Assembly (NCBI RefSeq): GCF_937927635.1
Contig: NZ_CALBRW010000025.1
Coordinates: 156,207-220,206, forward strand
From: an uncultured Microbacterium sp.
Lineage (GTDB): Bacteria > Actinomycetota > Actinomycetes > Actinomycetales > Microbacteriaceae
Direction: 5' to 3'
Length of the DNA: 64,000 nucleotides
The notes under the pieces are model-generated. The model saw only the letters and a program-made list of their open reading frames with translations, searched no databases and had not been told where the DNA came from. Numbering within the stretch: position 1 is the first letter of the stretch; each line of letters opens with the position of its first letter. Both the position numbers and the translations under genes were made by a program. Positions 22,842 to 32,067 of the stretch are shown piece by piece.

Positions 22842-25415
22842 ATGTCCGCCATCCCCGACAAGCCCGCACTCGAAGGTCTCGAAGCGAAGTGGGGTGAGCG
22901 CTGGAACGAGCAGGGGACCTTCCTGTTCGATCGCGCCAAGGCCACGGCGTCCGGCCGCACGGGCGTCTATTCCATCGACACTCCCCCGCCCACGGCATCC
23001 GGCAGCCTGCACATCGGCCACGTGTTCTCGTACACGCACACCGACATCAAGGCGCGCTTCGAGCGCATGCGCGGCAAGAACGTGTTCTACCCGATGGGCT
23101 GGGATGACAACGGCCTGCCCACCGAGCGTCGCGTGCAGAACTACTACGGCGTGCGCTGCGACCCCTCCCTTCCCTACGACCCCGACTTCACCCCGCCGTT
23201 CCACGGCGACGCGAAGAGCCTGAAGCCGGCCGATCAGCTGCCCATCAGCCGCCGCAACTTCATCGAGCTGTGCGAAGAGCTCACCATCGAGGATGAGAAG
23301 CAGTTCGAAGCGCTGTTCCGCCAGCTGGGCCTCAGCGTGGACTGGACGCAGACCTACCGCACCATCTCCGACGACACCATCCGGCAGAGCCAGCTGGCGT
23401 TCCTGCGCGGGCTGGAGCGCGGCGAGGCGTACCAGTCGCTGGCGCCCACGCTGTGGGACATCGACTTCCGCTCCGCCATCGCGCAGGCCGAGCTCGAGGA
23501 CCGCGAGCAGCAGGCCGCGTACCACCGGCTGGCGTTCCACAAGAGCGACGGCTCCGGCGACATCCACATCGAGACCACCCGCCCCGAGCTGCTGGCGGCC
23601 TGCGTGGCGCTGGTCGCGCACCCCGACGATGAGCGCTACCAGCCGTACTTCGGGTCCACCGTGCGCACCCCGATCTTCGATGTCGAGGTGCCCGTGCTGG
23701 CGCACCACCTCGCGCAGCCCGACAAGGGCTCCGGCATCGCCATGATCTGCACCTTCGGCGACGTGACCGACATCGTGTGGTGGCGCGAGCTGGACCTGCC
23801 CAACCGCACCATCCTCGGCAAGGACGGCCGCGTGCTGGCCGATGCTCCCGAGGCGATCACCTCGGATGCCGGTCGCGACGCGTACGCGCAGCTGGCCGGC
23901 AAGACCGTGTTCAGCGCCCGCAAGGCGATCGTGGAGCTGCTGGGCGAATCGGGCGAGCTCATCGAGGTGGGCAAGCCCTTCAGCCACGCCGTGAAGTTCT
24001 TCGAGAAGGGCGACCGCCCGCTGGAGATCGTCTCCACGCGCCAGTGGTACATCCGCAACGGCGCCCGCGACGAGCAGCTGCGCGACCAGCTGCTGGAGAA
24101 CGGCCGGAAGATGTCCTGGCACCCCGACTTCATGCGCGTGCGCTATGAGAACTGGGTGGGCGGGCTCACCGGCGATTGGCTGGTGTCGCGCCAGCGCTTC
24201 TTCGGCGTGCCGATCCCGATCTGGTACGGCCTCGACGAGAACGGCGAGCGCGACTACGACCGTGTGCTGACCCCGTCGCACGAGGAGCTGCCGATCGACC
24301 CGACCAGCTCCGTGCCCGCCGGCTACACCGAGGAGCAGCGCGGCATGCCCGGCGGCTTCGTGGCCGAGCAGGACATCTTCGACACCTGGGCCACCTCCTC
24401 GCTCACCCCGCAGCTGGCCGGCGGCTGGCAGCGCGACGAGGAGCTGTGGAACACGGTGGCGCCGTTCGACCTGCGCCCGCAGGGCCAGGACATCATCCGC
24501 ACCTGGCTGTTCTCCACCATGCTGCGCTCCACCGAGGAGGACCAGCGCGCGCCGTGGGCAAACGCCGCCATCTCCGGCTTCATCGTGGACCCCGACCGCA
24601 AGAAGATGTCCAAGTCCAAGGGCAACGTGGTCACCCCCGCCGACATCCTCGACAAGCACGGATCGGATGCCGTGCGGTACTGGTCGGCGTCCAGCCGGCT
24701 GGGCATGGATGCGGCGTTCGACCCGCAGAACCCCACACAGGTGAAGATCGGCCGCCGCCTGGCGATCAAGATCCTCAACGCGGCGAAGTTCGTGCTGTCG
24801 TTCCCCGTCCCGGAGGGCGCGCAGATCACGCATGCCCTGGATGCCTCGATGCTGGCCACCCTCGACCAGGTGGTGCGCGAGGCCACGGCCGCGTACGAGA
24901 ACTACGACCAGGCCAAGGCGCTGGAGGTCACCGAGTCGTTCTTCTGGACGTTCTGCGACGACTACCTGGAGCTCGTGAAGGAGCGCGCCTACGACCAGAC
25001 CGACGTGGGACAGGCATCCGCTGCGCTCGCGCTGCGCCTGGCGCTGTCGACGCTGCTGCGGCTGCTGGCCCCGATCATCTCGTTCGCGACCGAGGAGGCG
25101 TGGAGCTGGTTCGAGGAGGGCTCGATCCACACCGCCGCGTGGCCCGTCGCGCTCGAGATCGAGGGCGACACGGCTGTGCTCGCCACCGCCAGTGAGGCGC
25201 TGATCGGCATCCGCCGAGCCAAGACCGAGGCCAAGGCCTCGCAGAAGACGCCCGTCGCCACGGCGACCATCTCCGCGCCCGCCGCGAAGCTCGAGGCGCT
25301 GCGTGCGGCCGCCGACGACCTGCGCGCCGTGGGCCGCATCTCCGAGCTCGCCTTCGCGGAGGCCGAAGAGCTGGCCGTCACGGCCATCGAGCTGGCCCCG
25401 GTTCCGGAGGCGTGA
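22842..25415 (+). CDS. valS: Valyl-tRNA synthetase
   Basis: Class I synthetase, 857 residues. HIGH motif in SGSLHIGHVFSY (residues 57-60); KMSKSKGNVVTP near residue 588. The editing insert (about 200-400) and the anticodon domain are complete, and a short C-terminal coiled region with KTEAKASQ near residue 790 replaces the longer arm of E. coli ValRS. The start ATG follows AAGGAGACCTTC, a good ribosome site. The next gene overlaps its stop by one base. Confidence 0.96.
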   Translation: MSAIPDKPALEGLEAKWGERWNEQGTFLFDRAKATASGRTGVYSIDTPPPTASGSLHIGHVFSYTHTDIKARFERMRGKNVFYPMGWDDNGLPTERRVQNYYGVRCDPSLPYDPDFTPPFHGDAKSLKPADQLPISRRNFIELCEELTIEDEKQFEALFRQLGLSVDWTQTYRTISDDTIRQSQLAFLRGLERGEAYQSLAPTLWDIDFRSAIAQAELEDREQQAAYHRLAFHKSDGSGDIHIETTRPELLAACVALVAHPDDERYQPYFGSTVRTPIFDVEVPVLAHHLAQPDKGSGIAMICTFGDVTDIVWWRELDLPNRTILGKDGRVLADAPEAITSDAGRDAYAQLAGKTVFSARKAIVELLGESGELIEVGKPFSHAVKFFEKGDRPLEIVSTRQWYIRNGARDEQLRDQLLENGRKMSWHPDFMRVRYENWVGGLTGDWLVSRQRFFGVPIPIWYGLDENGERDYDRVLTPSHEELPIDPTSSVPAGYTEEQRGMPGGFVAEQDIFDTWATSSLTPQLAGGWQRDEELWNTVAPFDLRPQGQDIIRTWLFSTMLRSTEEDQRAPWANAAISGFIVDPDRKKMSKSKGNVVTPADILDKHGSDAVRYWSASSRLGMDAAFDPQNPTQVKIGRRLAIKILNAAKFVLSFPVPEGAQITHALDASMLATLDQVVREATAAYENYDQAKALEVTESFFWTFCDDYLELVKERAYDQTDVGQASAALALRLALSTLLRLLAPIISFATEEAWSWFEEGSIHTAAWPVALEIEGDTAVLATASEALIGIRRAKTEAKASQKTPVATATISAPAAKLEALRAAADDLRAVGRISELAFAEAEELAVTAIELAPVPEA

Positions 25416-25630
25416 TGCAGCTCGGCACGCGCTGGGCCGTGGGCGCTGAGCCCCCGGCATCCGTCCCTGCGGCCCTCCGCCCGGCGATCGCCGAGGTGGA
25501 GGGCCGGGGGCTGACGGGCCACTGGACCCTGACCTGGCTGGAGGGGCGCCCGCTGGCGGAGCTGGATGCCGGGTGGGAGGTCCTGCTCACGGCATCCGGC
25601 GAGGTCATCGCCCGTCCCTTCGAGGACTGA
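25415..25630 (+). CDS. Small conserved hypothetical protein after valS
   Basis: A 71-residue protein from the ATG that overlaps the valS TGA (TGATG). It contains GLTGHWTLTWLEGRPLAELDAGWEVL. No domain is recognised. It appears soluble and acidic and is translationally coupled to valS. Codon use is like the neighbours, so it is likely real. It ends 12 bases before the convergent TetR gene. Confidence 0.7.
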   Translation: MQLGTRWAVGAEPPASVPAALRPAIAEVEGRGLTGHWTLTWLEGRPLAELDAGWEVLLTASGEVIARPFED

Positions 25631-25642
25631 GCCCGGCGCTGG

Positions 25643-26245
25643 TCACTGCCTGTCGGGGCGGACCAGCGGCAGGAACACGTCGTCGACGATCTCGTCGATC
25701 ACCTCGTCCGGCAGGGGCGCCGCGGTGATGAGCATCTCGTGGCGGAACAGGTCGACGGCAACCGACCGCACCCTCGAGGTGAGCTTCGCGGCGTCCGCTT
25801 CGCCTCGCGCGACGGCTCGCTCCAGGATGGTGTCGATGGGTCCGCCGCCACGCGGCCCCAGCGCCCGCTCGCGCACGTCGCCGAACGTGCGGCCAGAATC
25901 GGCGTAGTAGGCGCCCATCAGCACGCTCATCAGGGGTGCGATCGATCCGCGCAGCCGGTTCGACCGCCGAAGAACCTCGATCATGTCCCCACGCAGGCTG
26001 CCGGTGTCCGGCGGAGTCACCTCGCGGCCCTGATTCAGGCCGGTCGCGATCGCGGCCTCCAGAAGGTCGTCCCGATCGGGCCAGCGCCGGTAGATCACCG
26101 ACCGGCTGGTGCCCGCCCGTTCGGCGACCGCGTCGATCGTGAACGCGTTGTAGCCACGATCGACCAACTGCGCCCAGGCCGCGGCGAGGATCGCATCCTC
26201 GAGCTCCTGCCCGCGGCGACGCTTCATCGGCTTTTCAAGATCCAT
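25643..26245 (-). CDS. TetR family transcriptional regulator of the adjacent efflux gene
   Basis: A 200-residue one-component repressor. The N-terminal HTH (about residues 13-60) includes AFTIDAVAERAGTSRSVIYRRWPDRDDLLEAA, the TetR signature; the rest is a ligand-binding helical domain. The start is taken as the ATG of MDLEKP, six bases after a TAAGAT hexamer; MKRRRGQ seven residues later is an alternative. It is divergent from a drug-efflux gene with a palindrome between, so it very likely represses that gene and perhaps itself. Confidence 0.93.
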   Translation of the reverse strand: MDLEKPMKRRRGQELEDAILAAAWAQLVDRGYNAFTIDAVAERAGTSRSVIYRRWPDRDDLLEAAIATGLNQGREVTPPDTGSLRGDMIEVLRRSNRLRGSIAPLMSVLMGAYYADSGRTFGDVRERALGPRGGGPIDTILERAVARGEADAAKLTSRVRSVAVDLFRHEMLITAAPLPDEVIDEIVDDVFLPLVRPDRQ

Positions 26246-26306
26246 TTGTGTATCTTATCCGACGCGCGTACACTCCGAGAACTGTAGATACAGTCATGTA
26301 TCTTAA
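26246..26306. promoter_or_regulatory. Divergent TetR/MFS promoter region with palindromic operator
   Basis: AGATACA-gtca-TGTATCT (26286-26303) is a perfect 7-bp inverted repeat. The half-site TGTATCTTA occurs there and again at 26249-26257. A plausible promoter for the efflux gene is TTGTGT (26246-26251), 17 bases, TACACT (26269-26274), which would put the palindrome at the start of the transcript. TAAGAT on the minus strand (26257-26252) would serve the regulator. Confidence 0.75.
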
Positions 26307-26320
26307 GTGGAGGAGCTCCC

Positions 26321-27760
26321 ATGACTTCCCCCGCAGCGCCGACCGTGCCGCGCAGCGCCATCGTCTCGGCCCTGGTCCTGATCACCGGTGCACTGCCGGT
26401 CATCTTCGACAGCACCATCATGAGCGTCTCGCTGGCCACGCTCGCGACCGATCTCGCCGTTCCCGTCAGCACCATCCAGTGGGTGACCACGGCGTATCTG
26501 CTCGCCCTGGGCGTCGCCATCCCCATCGTCGGCTGGGCGCAGGCGCGGCTCGGCGGGAAACGCCTCTGGATGCTCGCCCTGACCCTCTTCCTGCTGGCCT
26601 CGATCGCGTGCAGCATGGCCTGGGATGCCCCCAGCCTGATCGCCTTCCGCGTCGTGCAGGGCATCGGCGGCGGGCTGATGATGCCGCTGATGGCCCCCCT
26701 GGCGGTGCAGCAGGTGCCGCCCGGGGCCGCCCTCGGCCGCCTGATGGCGATGGTCAGCCTGCCGGCAGCACTCGGCCCCATCATCGGACCGACGCTCGGC
26801 GGACTCATCCTCACCTGGTTCGACTGGCACGGGATCTTCTGGGTGAATGTGCCGTTCTGCCTGATCGGGCTCGTCCTGGCATGGCGGTTCCTGCCGTCCG
26901 ACCCGCCACGGGGCCGCTTCCCCCTCGACTGGGTGGGCATGGTGCTCGTCTCGCCGGCCCTGGTCGGCATCCTGTACGGGCTCTCGAACGTCAGCCAGGT
27001 CGGCGGCTTCTCGCGTCTGGATGTCTGGGCGCCCGTCGTCGCCGGGATCGTGCTGGCCGTGGCGTTCGTGCTCCGCCAGGTGCGCCGACCCGCCAACGCG
27101 CTGATCGACATGGGTCTGCTGCGACGGAGGACGGTGGCGACCTCGAGCGCGGCCCTCTTCCTGTCCGGCGCCGCCCTCTACGGGTCGATGCTGCTGCTGC
27201 CGCTCTACTTCCAGATCGTCCGCGGCACGGACGTGCTCGCGGCGGCCCTGCTGCTGATACCCCAGGGCGTCGGAGCACTGCTCAGCCGCGTGCTCGCCGG
27301 GCGGCTGACCGACGCCCTCGGCGCGCGCAGCGTGGCGATCGCCGGGTTCGTCGTCATGGGCCTGGCCACCGTCCCGTTCGCCGTCGCGGACTCCACCACG
27401 AGCATGATCTGGCTGATGATCGCACTGGTGTTGCGCGGCTTCGGCATGGGCGCGCTGATGATCCCGATGATGTCCGTCGCCTTCGTCGGCCTCGAACGCG
27501 ACCAGGTGCCGCACGCGAGCATCATCACCCGACTGGCGCAGCAGCTCGGCGGCTCCTTCGGCACGGCACTGCTCGCCGTGATCCTCGAGGCGACGACGCA
27601 CGGCGCGACGGGCCTCGCCGGCCTGGCATCCGGCTTCGACACGGCATTCTGGTGGGCGGTCGGGTTCACCGTGGTGGCCGTGGGCGTCTGCCTGGTGCTG
27701 CCGGGGCGGACGACGCCGGTCACGTCGGGCGCTCCTGCCGCGGCCGGGTCGAGGCACTGA
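26321..27760 (+). CDS. MFS drug:proton antiporter, DHA2 (14-helix) family
   Basis: Multidrug efflux permease, 479 residues with about 14 hydrophobic helices. Motif C-like GPIIGPTLGG lies near residue 150 and the N-terminal motif D-like MSVSLATLATDLAVPVSTIQWVTTAYLL near residues 30-57, both typical of the EmrB/QacA group. Strong ribosome site GGAGGAG before the ATG. Under control of the divergent TetR gene by position. The actual substrates cannot be predicted. Confidence 0.93.
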   Translation: MTSPAAPTVPRSAIVSALVLITGALPVIFDSTIMSVSLATLATDLAVPVSTIQWVTTAYLLALGVAIPIVGWAQARLGGKRLWMLALTLFLLASIACSMAWDAPSLIAFRVVQGIGGGLMMPLMAPLAVQQVPPGAALGRLMAMVSLPAALGPIIGPTLGGLILTWFDWHGIFWVNVPFCLIGLVLAWRFLPSDPPRGRFPLDWVGMVLVSPALVGILYGLSNVSQVGGFSRLDVWAPVVAGIVLAVAFVLRQVRRPANALIDMGLLRRRTVATSSAALFLSGAALYGSMLLLPLYFQIVRGTDVLAAALLLIPQGVGALLSRVLAGRLTDALGARSVAIAGFVVMGLATVPFAVADSTTSMIWLMIALVLRGFGMGALMIPMMSVAFVGLERDQVPHASIITRLAQQLGGSFGTALLAVILEATTHGATGLAGLASGFDTAFWWAVGFTVVAVGVCLVLPGRTTPVTSGAPAAAGSRH

Positions 27761-27785
27761 GGCGATGAGTCGCTCACAGGGACCG

Positions 27786-28004
27786 CTACCGCGGTCGCGA
27801 CCCCAGGGAGAGCAGGGCGACGTCGAGTGCACGCGGATCGCGCTTGCGCACCCGCTGCTCACGCAGCATGTCGAGCGCGATCTCGTGGCGCTCGGCGCGG
27901 CGTTCGCGACGGTGCTCGGCGTACGAGGTGATGGTGGCGGCAAGACGCAGCAGCCCACGCTCGAGGGCGGTCGGCGCGGCGAGGTGAAGCACGGCGGCGG
28001 TCAT
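27786..28004 (-). CDS. Small basic protein co-transcribed with the ArsR-like regulator
   Basis: A 72-residue protein beginning MTAAVLHLAAPTALERGLLR, with a highly charged helix HRRERRAERHEIALDMLREQ in the middle. It follows the ArsR-like gene by two bases and has its own ribosome site, CAGGAGTGACC, so it is translated. No family is recognised. It might be an accessory to the regulator or a small stress protein; the sequence gives no further hint. The longer frame upstream is a shadow of the regulator. Confidence 0.7.
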   Translation of the reverse strand: MTAAVLHLAAPTALERGLLRLAATITSYAEHRRERRAERHEIALDMLREQRVRKRDPRALDVALLSLGSRPR

Positions 28005-28006
28005 GG

Positions 28007-28615
28007 TCACTCCTGGTTCGGGACGCCGCGGCTGCCGGCCGCGGGAAGATCGAAGATCTCGGCGCGCAGGGACACGCGCCGGGTGCCGGGCTGTGACTCC
28101 TGGCCGCGATACCGCTCGACGACGGCATCGACGAGGTCGGAGAGCTCCTGGCGCACCTCGAGCATCTGCTCGGGCGTGAGATCGAGCATCGTGGTCATCA
28201 CGAGCCCGGCATCCCGCCACTCCTCCGGCTGATCGGCCGTGGGGCGGTTGAGGTAGTCCATCAGCGTCTGGTGCCGCAGGCGGAAGAACTCGGAGGTGAC
28301 GATCTGCGCTGCCGCACGATTGGCCGGCGACATCGTGTCGTCGGGACCGGGGAGGTTGATGCGCCCCTTCGGGCGCTCCCACCAGCGCTCGCGGGCTGTG
28401 CCGCGATCCGGGACCTCGCGGATGAGGTCCTTCGCGGCCAACGCCCTCAGGTGGTAGCTGGTCGCGCCGGAGGTCTCGCCGATGATCGCGGCCAGGGTGC
28501 TCGCGGTCTGCGGCCCTCGCTCGCTGAGCAGGTCGTAGATGCGAACCCGCAGTGGGTGCGCCAGCGCCTTCAGCGCCCCGGCATCCAGCGTCCGTCCCTC
28601 ATCGTTCTCCGTCAT
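28007..28615 (-). CDS. ArsR-like winged-helix transcriptional regulator
   Basis: A 202-residue regulator starting MTENDEGRTLD. The HTH region LKALAHPLRVRIYDLLSERGPQTASTLAAIIGETSGATSYHLRALAAKDLI (about residues 15-65) is of the ArsR/HTH_20 type. The C-terminal half has EEWRDAGL and a helix LTPEQMLEVRQELSDLVDAVVERYRG, as in regulators of efflux genes. No metal-binding Cys pairs are seen, so an organic ligand is more likely than a metal. The ATG has no ribosome site but a TATCTT hexamer seven bases upstream, within a five-unit 14-bp repeat, suggesting autoregulation of a leaderless mRNA. Confidence 0.9.
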   Translation of the reverse strand: MTENDEGRTLDAGALKALAHPLRVRIYDLLSERGPQTASTLAAIIGETSGATSYHLRALAAKDLIREVPDRGTARERWWERPKGRINLPGPDDTMSPANRAAAQIVTSEFFRLRHQTLMDYLNRPTADQPEEWRDAGLVMTTMLDLTPEQMLEVRQELSDLVDAVVERYRGQESQPGTRRVSLRAEIFDLPAAGSRGVPNQE

Positions 28616-28616
28616 G

Positions 28617-28686
28617 CATGCAAAGATACTCTTGCAAGCATTTCTTTGCAACTACTTCTTTGCATGAAATTCTTTGCAGAGACTCT
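28617..28686 (-). promoter_or_regulatory. Five 14-bp operator-like repeats overlapping a predicted leaderless promoter
   Basis: TGCA cores occur at 28619, 28633, 28647, 28661 and 28675, exactly 14 bases apart; three units read TTTGCA with TTC before them. On the minus strand TTGCAA (28651-28646), 17 bases, TATCTT (28628-28623), seven bases and then the ATG form a good promoter that lies inside the array. Binding of the ArsR-like product here would block its own promoter. Confidence 0.75.
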
Positions 28687-28733
28687 TCTGCGCTCCGTCG
28701 CCCCGCCCATGATGCCGAAACCCCTCACGAATG

Positions 28734-28794
28734 CCGAGACCCCTCCGCAGCGACGTCGACCACGAGGGGTCTCGACGATGCGGAGGGGTCTCGG
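28734..28794 (-). terminator. Hairpin downstream of kbl with competing inner pairing
   Basis: CCGAGACCCCTCCGCA (28734-28749) and TGCGGAGGGGTCTCGG (28779-28794) are perfect 16-bp arms. The inner segment CGAGGGGTCTCG (28763-28774) can pair with 11 bases of the same left arm, so two stems exclude each other. The position, 15 bases after the kbl stop, suggests a terminator. Confidence 0.75.
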
Positions 28795-28809
28795 GGTGAC
28801 GTGGACGCG

Positions 28810-29988
<1,179 letters not shown>

Positions 29989-29999
29989 CGCGGTGCTCC

Positions 30000-31043
30000 T
30001 TAAAGCTGGGTCCAGTCGAGGATGATCTTGCCGGTGCCGGCTGCCGCTGCGGCGTCGAAGCCCTTCTCCCACTCGCGCGCGGGGATGACCTCGGCGATCA
30101 CGCGGCTGATCGACTCGCGCAGCGTGGCGCTGGTCTGCAGCATGGCGCCCATGGCGTTCCAGGTCTCGAACATCTCGCGGCCGTAGATGCCCTTGATGGT
30201 GAGCATGTGGGTGACGAGCTTCCCCCAGTCGATGCTGAACCCGGCGCCGGGCAGGCCCAGCATGGCGATCCGCCCGCCGTGGTTCATGTTGTCGATCATG
30301 GCAGGCAGCGCCTTCGGCGCACCGCTCATCTCGAAGCCCACATCGAACCCCTCGCGCATGCCGAGGGCGGCCTGCGCCTCGCGGATGTCCTGCTTCGAGA
30401 CGTCGATGACCTGGTCGGCGCCCATGGCCTTCGCCATCTCCAGCCGCGGCGCGCTGACGTCGGTGGCGGTGATGAAGCGGGCGCCGGCGTGCCGGGCGAC
30501 GGCGATGGACATCAGTCCGATCGGGCCGCACCCGGTGACCAGCACGTCCTCGCCCACCAGACGGTAGGTCAGCGCGGTGTGCACGGCGTTGCCGAGCGGG
30601 TCGAAGATGGCGCCGAGCTCTGGCGTGACGTCGTCGTGGTGCTTCCACACGTTGGTGGCCGGCAGCGAGAGGTACTCGGCGAACGCCCCGTCGCGCTGCA
30701 CGCCCAGACCGATGGTGCGGATGCACATCTGCCGGCGTCCCGCGCGGCAGTTGCGGCAGGTGCCGCAGACGATGTGGCCTTCGCCGGAGACGCGGTCACC
30801 CACTGCGATGTCGCGCACCTGATCGCCGATCTCCACGACCTCGCCGTAGAACTCGTGGCCGGGCACCAGCGGGGCGGCGACAGCGGATGCCGCCCAGTCG
30901 TCCCAGCGGCGGATGTGCAGGTCGGTGCCGCAGATGCCGGTGCGCAGGACGCGGATGATGACGTCGGCGGGTCCGGGGGTGGGATCGGGGCGTTCGGTGA
31001 GTTCCAGCCCGGCGGCAGCGGCGGGCTTGAAAAGAGCCTTCAT
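30000..31043 (-). CDS. tdh: L-threonine 3-dehydrogenase
   Basis: Zinc-dependent NAD enzyme oxidising threonine to 2-amino-3-ketobutyrate, which Kbl then cleaves. At 347 residues it is medium-chain dehydrogenase length. GICGTDLHIRRWDDWA near residue 37 holds the catalytic-zinc Cys. VPGHEFYGEV follows, and the structural zinc Cys cluster CGTCRNCRAGRRQMC lies near residues 98-112. VTGCGPIGLMSIAVARH is the NAD fold. The start ATG is MKALFKPAAA; the upstream in-frame codon lies in the promoter region. The divergent LysR gene is the likely regulator. Confidence 0.96.
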   Translation of the reverse strand: MKALFKPAAAAGLELTERPDPTPGPADVIIRVLRTGICGTDLHIRRWDDWAASAVAAPLVPGHEFYGEVVEIGDQVRDIAVGDRVSGEGHIVCGTCRNCRAGRRQMCIRTIGLGVQRDGAFAEYLSLPATNVWKHHDDVTPELGAIFDPLGNAVHTALTYRLVGEDVLVTGCGPIGLMSIAVARHAGARFITATDVSAPRLEMAKAMGADQVIDVSKQDIREAQAALGMREGFDVGFEMSGAPKALPAMIDNMNHGGRIAMLGLPGAGFSIDWGKLVTHMLTIKGIYGREMFETWNAMGAMLQTSATLRESISRVIAEVIPAREWEKGFDAAAAAGTGKIILDWTQL

Positions 31044-31066
31044 GCTTCGATCTGACCGTATTCGAC

Positions 31067-31079
31067 GTTGTAGAGCAAC
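31067..31079. promoter_or_regulatory. Candidate LysR-type binding site between tdh and its regulator
   Basis: GTTG, five bases, CAAC is a short inverted repeat 24 bases upstream of the tdh ATG. LysR-type regulators often bind T-N11-A motifs with dyad symmetry. The site is short and could be chance. Confidence 0.35.
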
Positions 31080-31131
31080 AGCCTTCTCCTGCACGGTTCA
31101 TTCAGTGGATGCTTAACAATAGGATCGGGGT

Positions 31132-32058
31132 GTGGAACTCCATCAGCTGCAGATCCTGCGGGAGCTCGGGGCCCTCGGCAGCGTCACCGCCGTGGCGGAG
31201 GCGATGCGCGTCACCCCGTCGGCCGTGTCGCAGCAGCTGGCGGCACTGCAGCGCGGATTCCGCACGCCGCTGACGCGCAAGAACGGCCGCACGCTCGCGC
31301 TGACGTCCGCCGGCGAGGTGCTGGCCGCGGCGGGGGCGGAGGCCATCGACGCCATGGCCGCCGCCCGCAACGCGTTGGACGAGTTCGAGCACGACGCCGC
31401 ACGCTCGGTCAGCCTCAGTGGGTTCCACAGTGCCGGCCAGGCGCTGTTCGGCCCGCTGGTGCGGGAACTGGCGGCATCCGGCCCGGCACCGGCCGTGCAC
31501 CTCACCGACGAGGATGTCGCGCAGAGCGAGTTCCCCGCACTGACCGCCCGCTACGACCTGGTGCTGGCGCATCGGATGGAGCACTCCGCGCAGTGGCCCA
31601 CCGGCGGCATCCGCAGTGTCACGCTGGTGCGCGAGCCGCTGGACGTGGCGGTGTCGGTGCAGCATCCGCTGGCCGGGCGTCGTTCGCTCTCTCCTGCCGA
31701 CGTGGCCGGTGAACGCTGGGTGACCAGCCGCGTCGGCTACTCCCCCGACGACGTGCTGCGGGCGGTGTCGGCCATCGCCAACCGGCCCGTGCAGGTGCAG
31801 CACCGCATCAACGACTACGGCGCGGTGGCCGCGGTGATCGCCGCCGGCGACGCGATCGGCCTGCTGCCGCGGTACACCTCGCGCAGCGTGGACGATCGCG
31901 ACATCGTGCGCCTGCCGCTGCGTGGCGTGAACACCCTGCGCACCATCGACGTGCTGACCCGCCCCGAGAACCTGCGCCGCAGCTCGGTGCGGCTCGTGAT
32001 CGAGGCGCTGACCCGCGTGATGGCGCGGTTGACGGATGCCGCGACGCACACCCCATAG
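31132..32058 (+). CDS. LysR family transcriptional regulator, divergent from tdh-kbl
   Basis: A 308-residue regulator. The N-terminal HTH reads ILRELGALGSVTAVAEAMRVTPSAVSQQLAALQ (about residues 8-40), followed by a periplasmic-binding-like effector domain with a GDAIGLLPRY block near residue 240. The start is GTG, six bases after a TAGGAT hexamer and without a ribosome site, so probably leaderless. Its divergent position suggests control of threonine degradation. Confidence 0.93.
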   Translation: MELHQLQILRELGALGSVTAVAEAMRVTPSAVSQQLAALQRGFRTPLTRKNGRTLALTSAGEVLAAAGAEAIDAMAAARNALDEFEHDAARSVSLSGFHSAGQALFGPLVRELAASGPAPAVHLTDEDVAQSEFPALTARYDLVLAHRMEHSAQWPTGGIRSVTLVREPLDVAVSVQHPLAGRRSLSPADVAGERWVTSRVGYSPDDVLRAVSAIANRPVQVQHRINDYGAVAAVIAAGDAIGLLPRYTSRSVDDRDIVRLPLRGVNTLRTIDVLTRPENLRRSSVRLVIEALTRVMARLTDAATHTP

Positions 32059-32067
32059 GCTCGAGAG

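Noticed and set aside
22764..25460. An 898-codon minus-strand frame over valS
   Set aside because: Shadow of valS; no start context and no domain.
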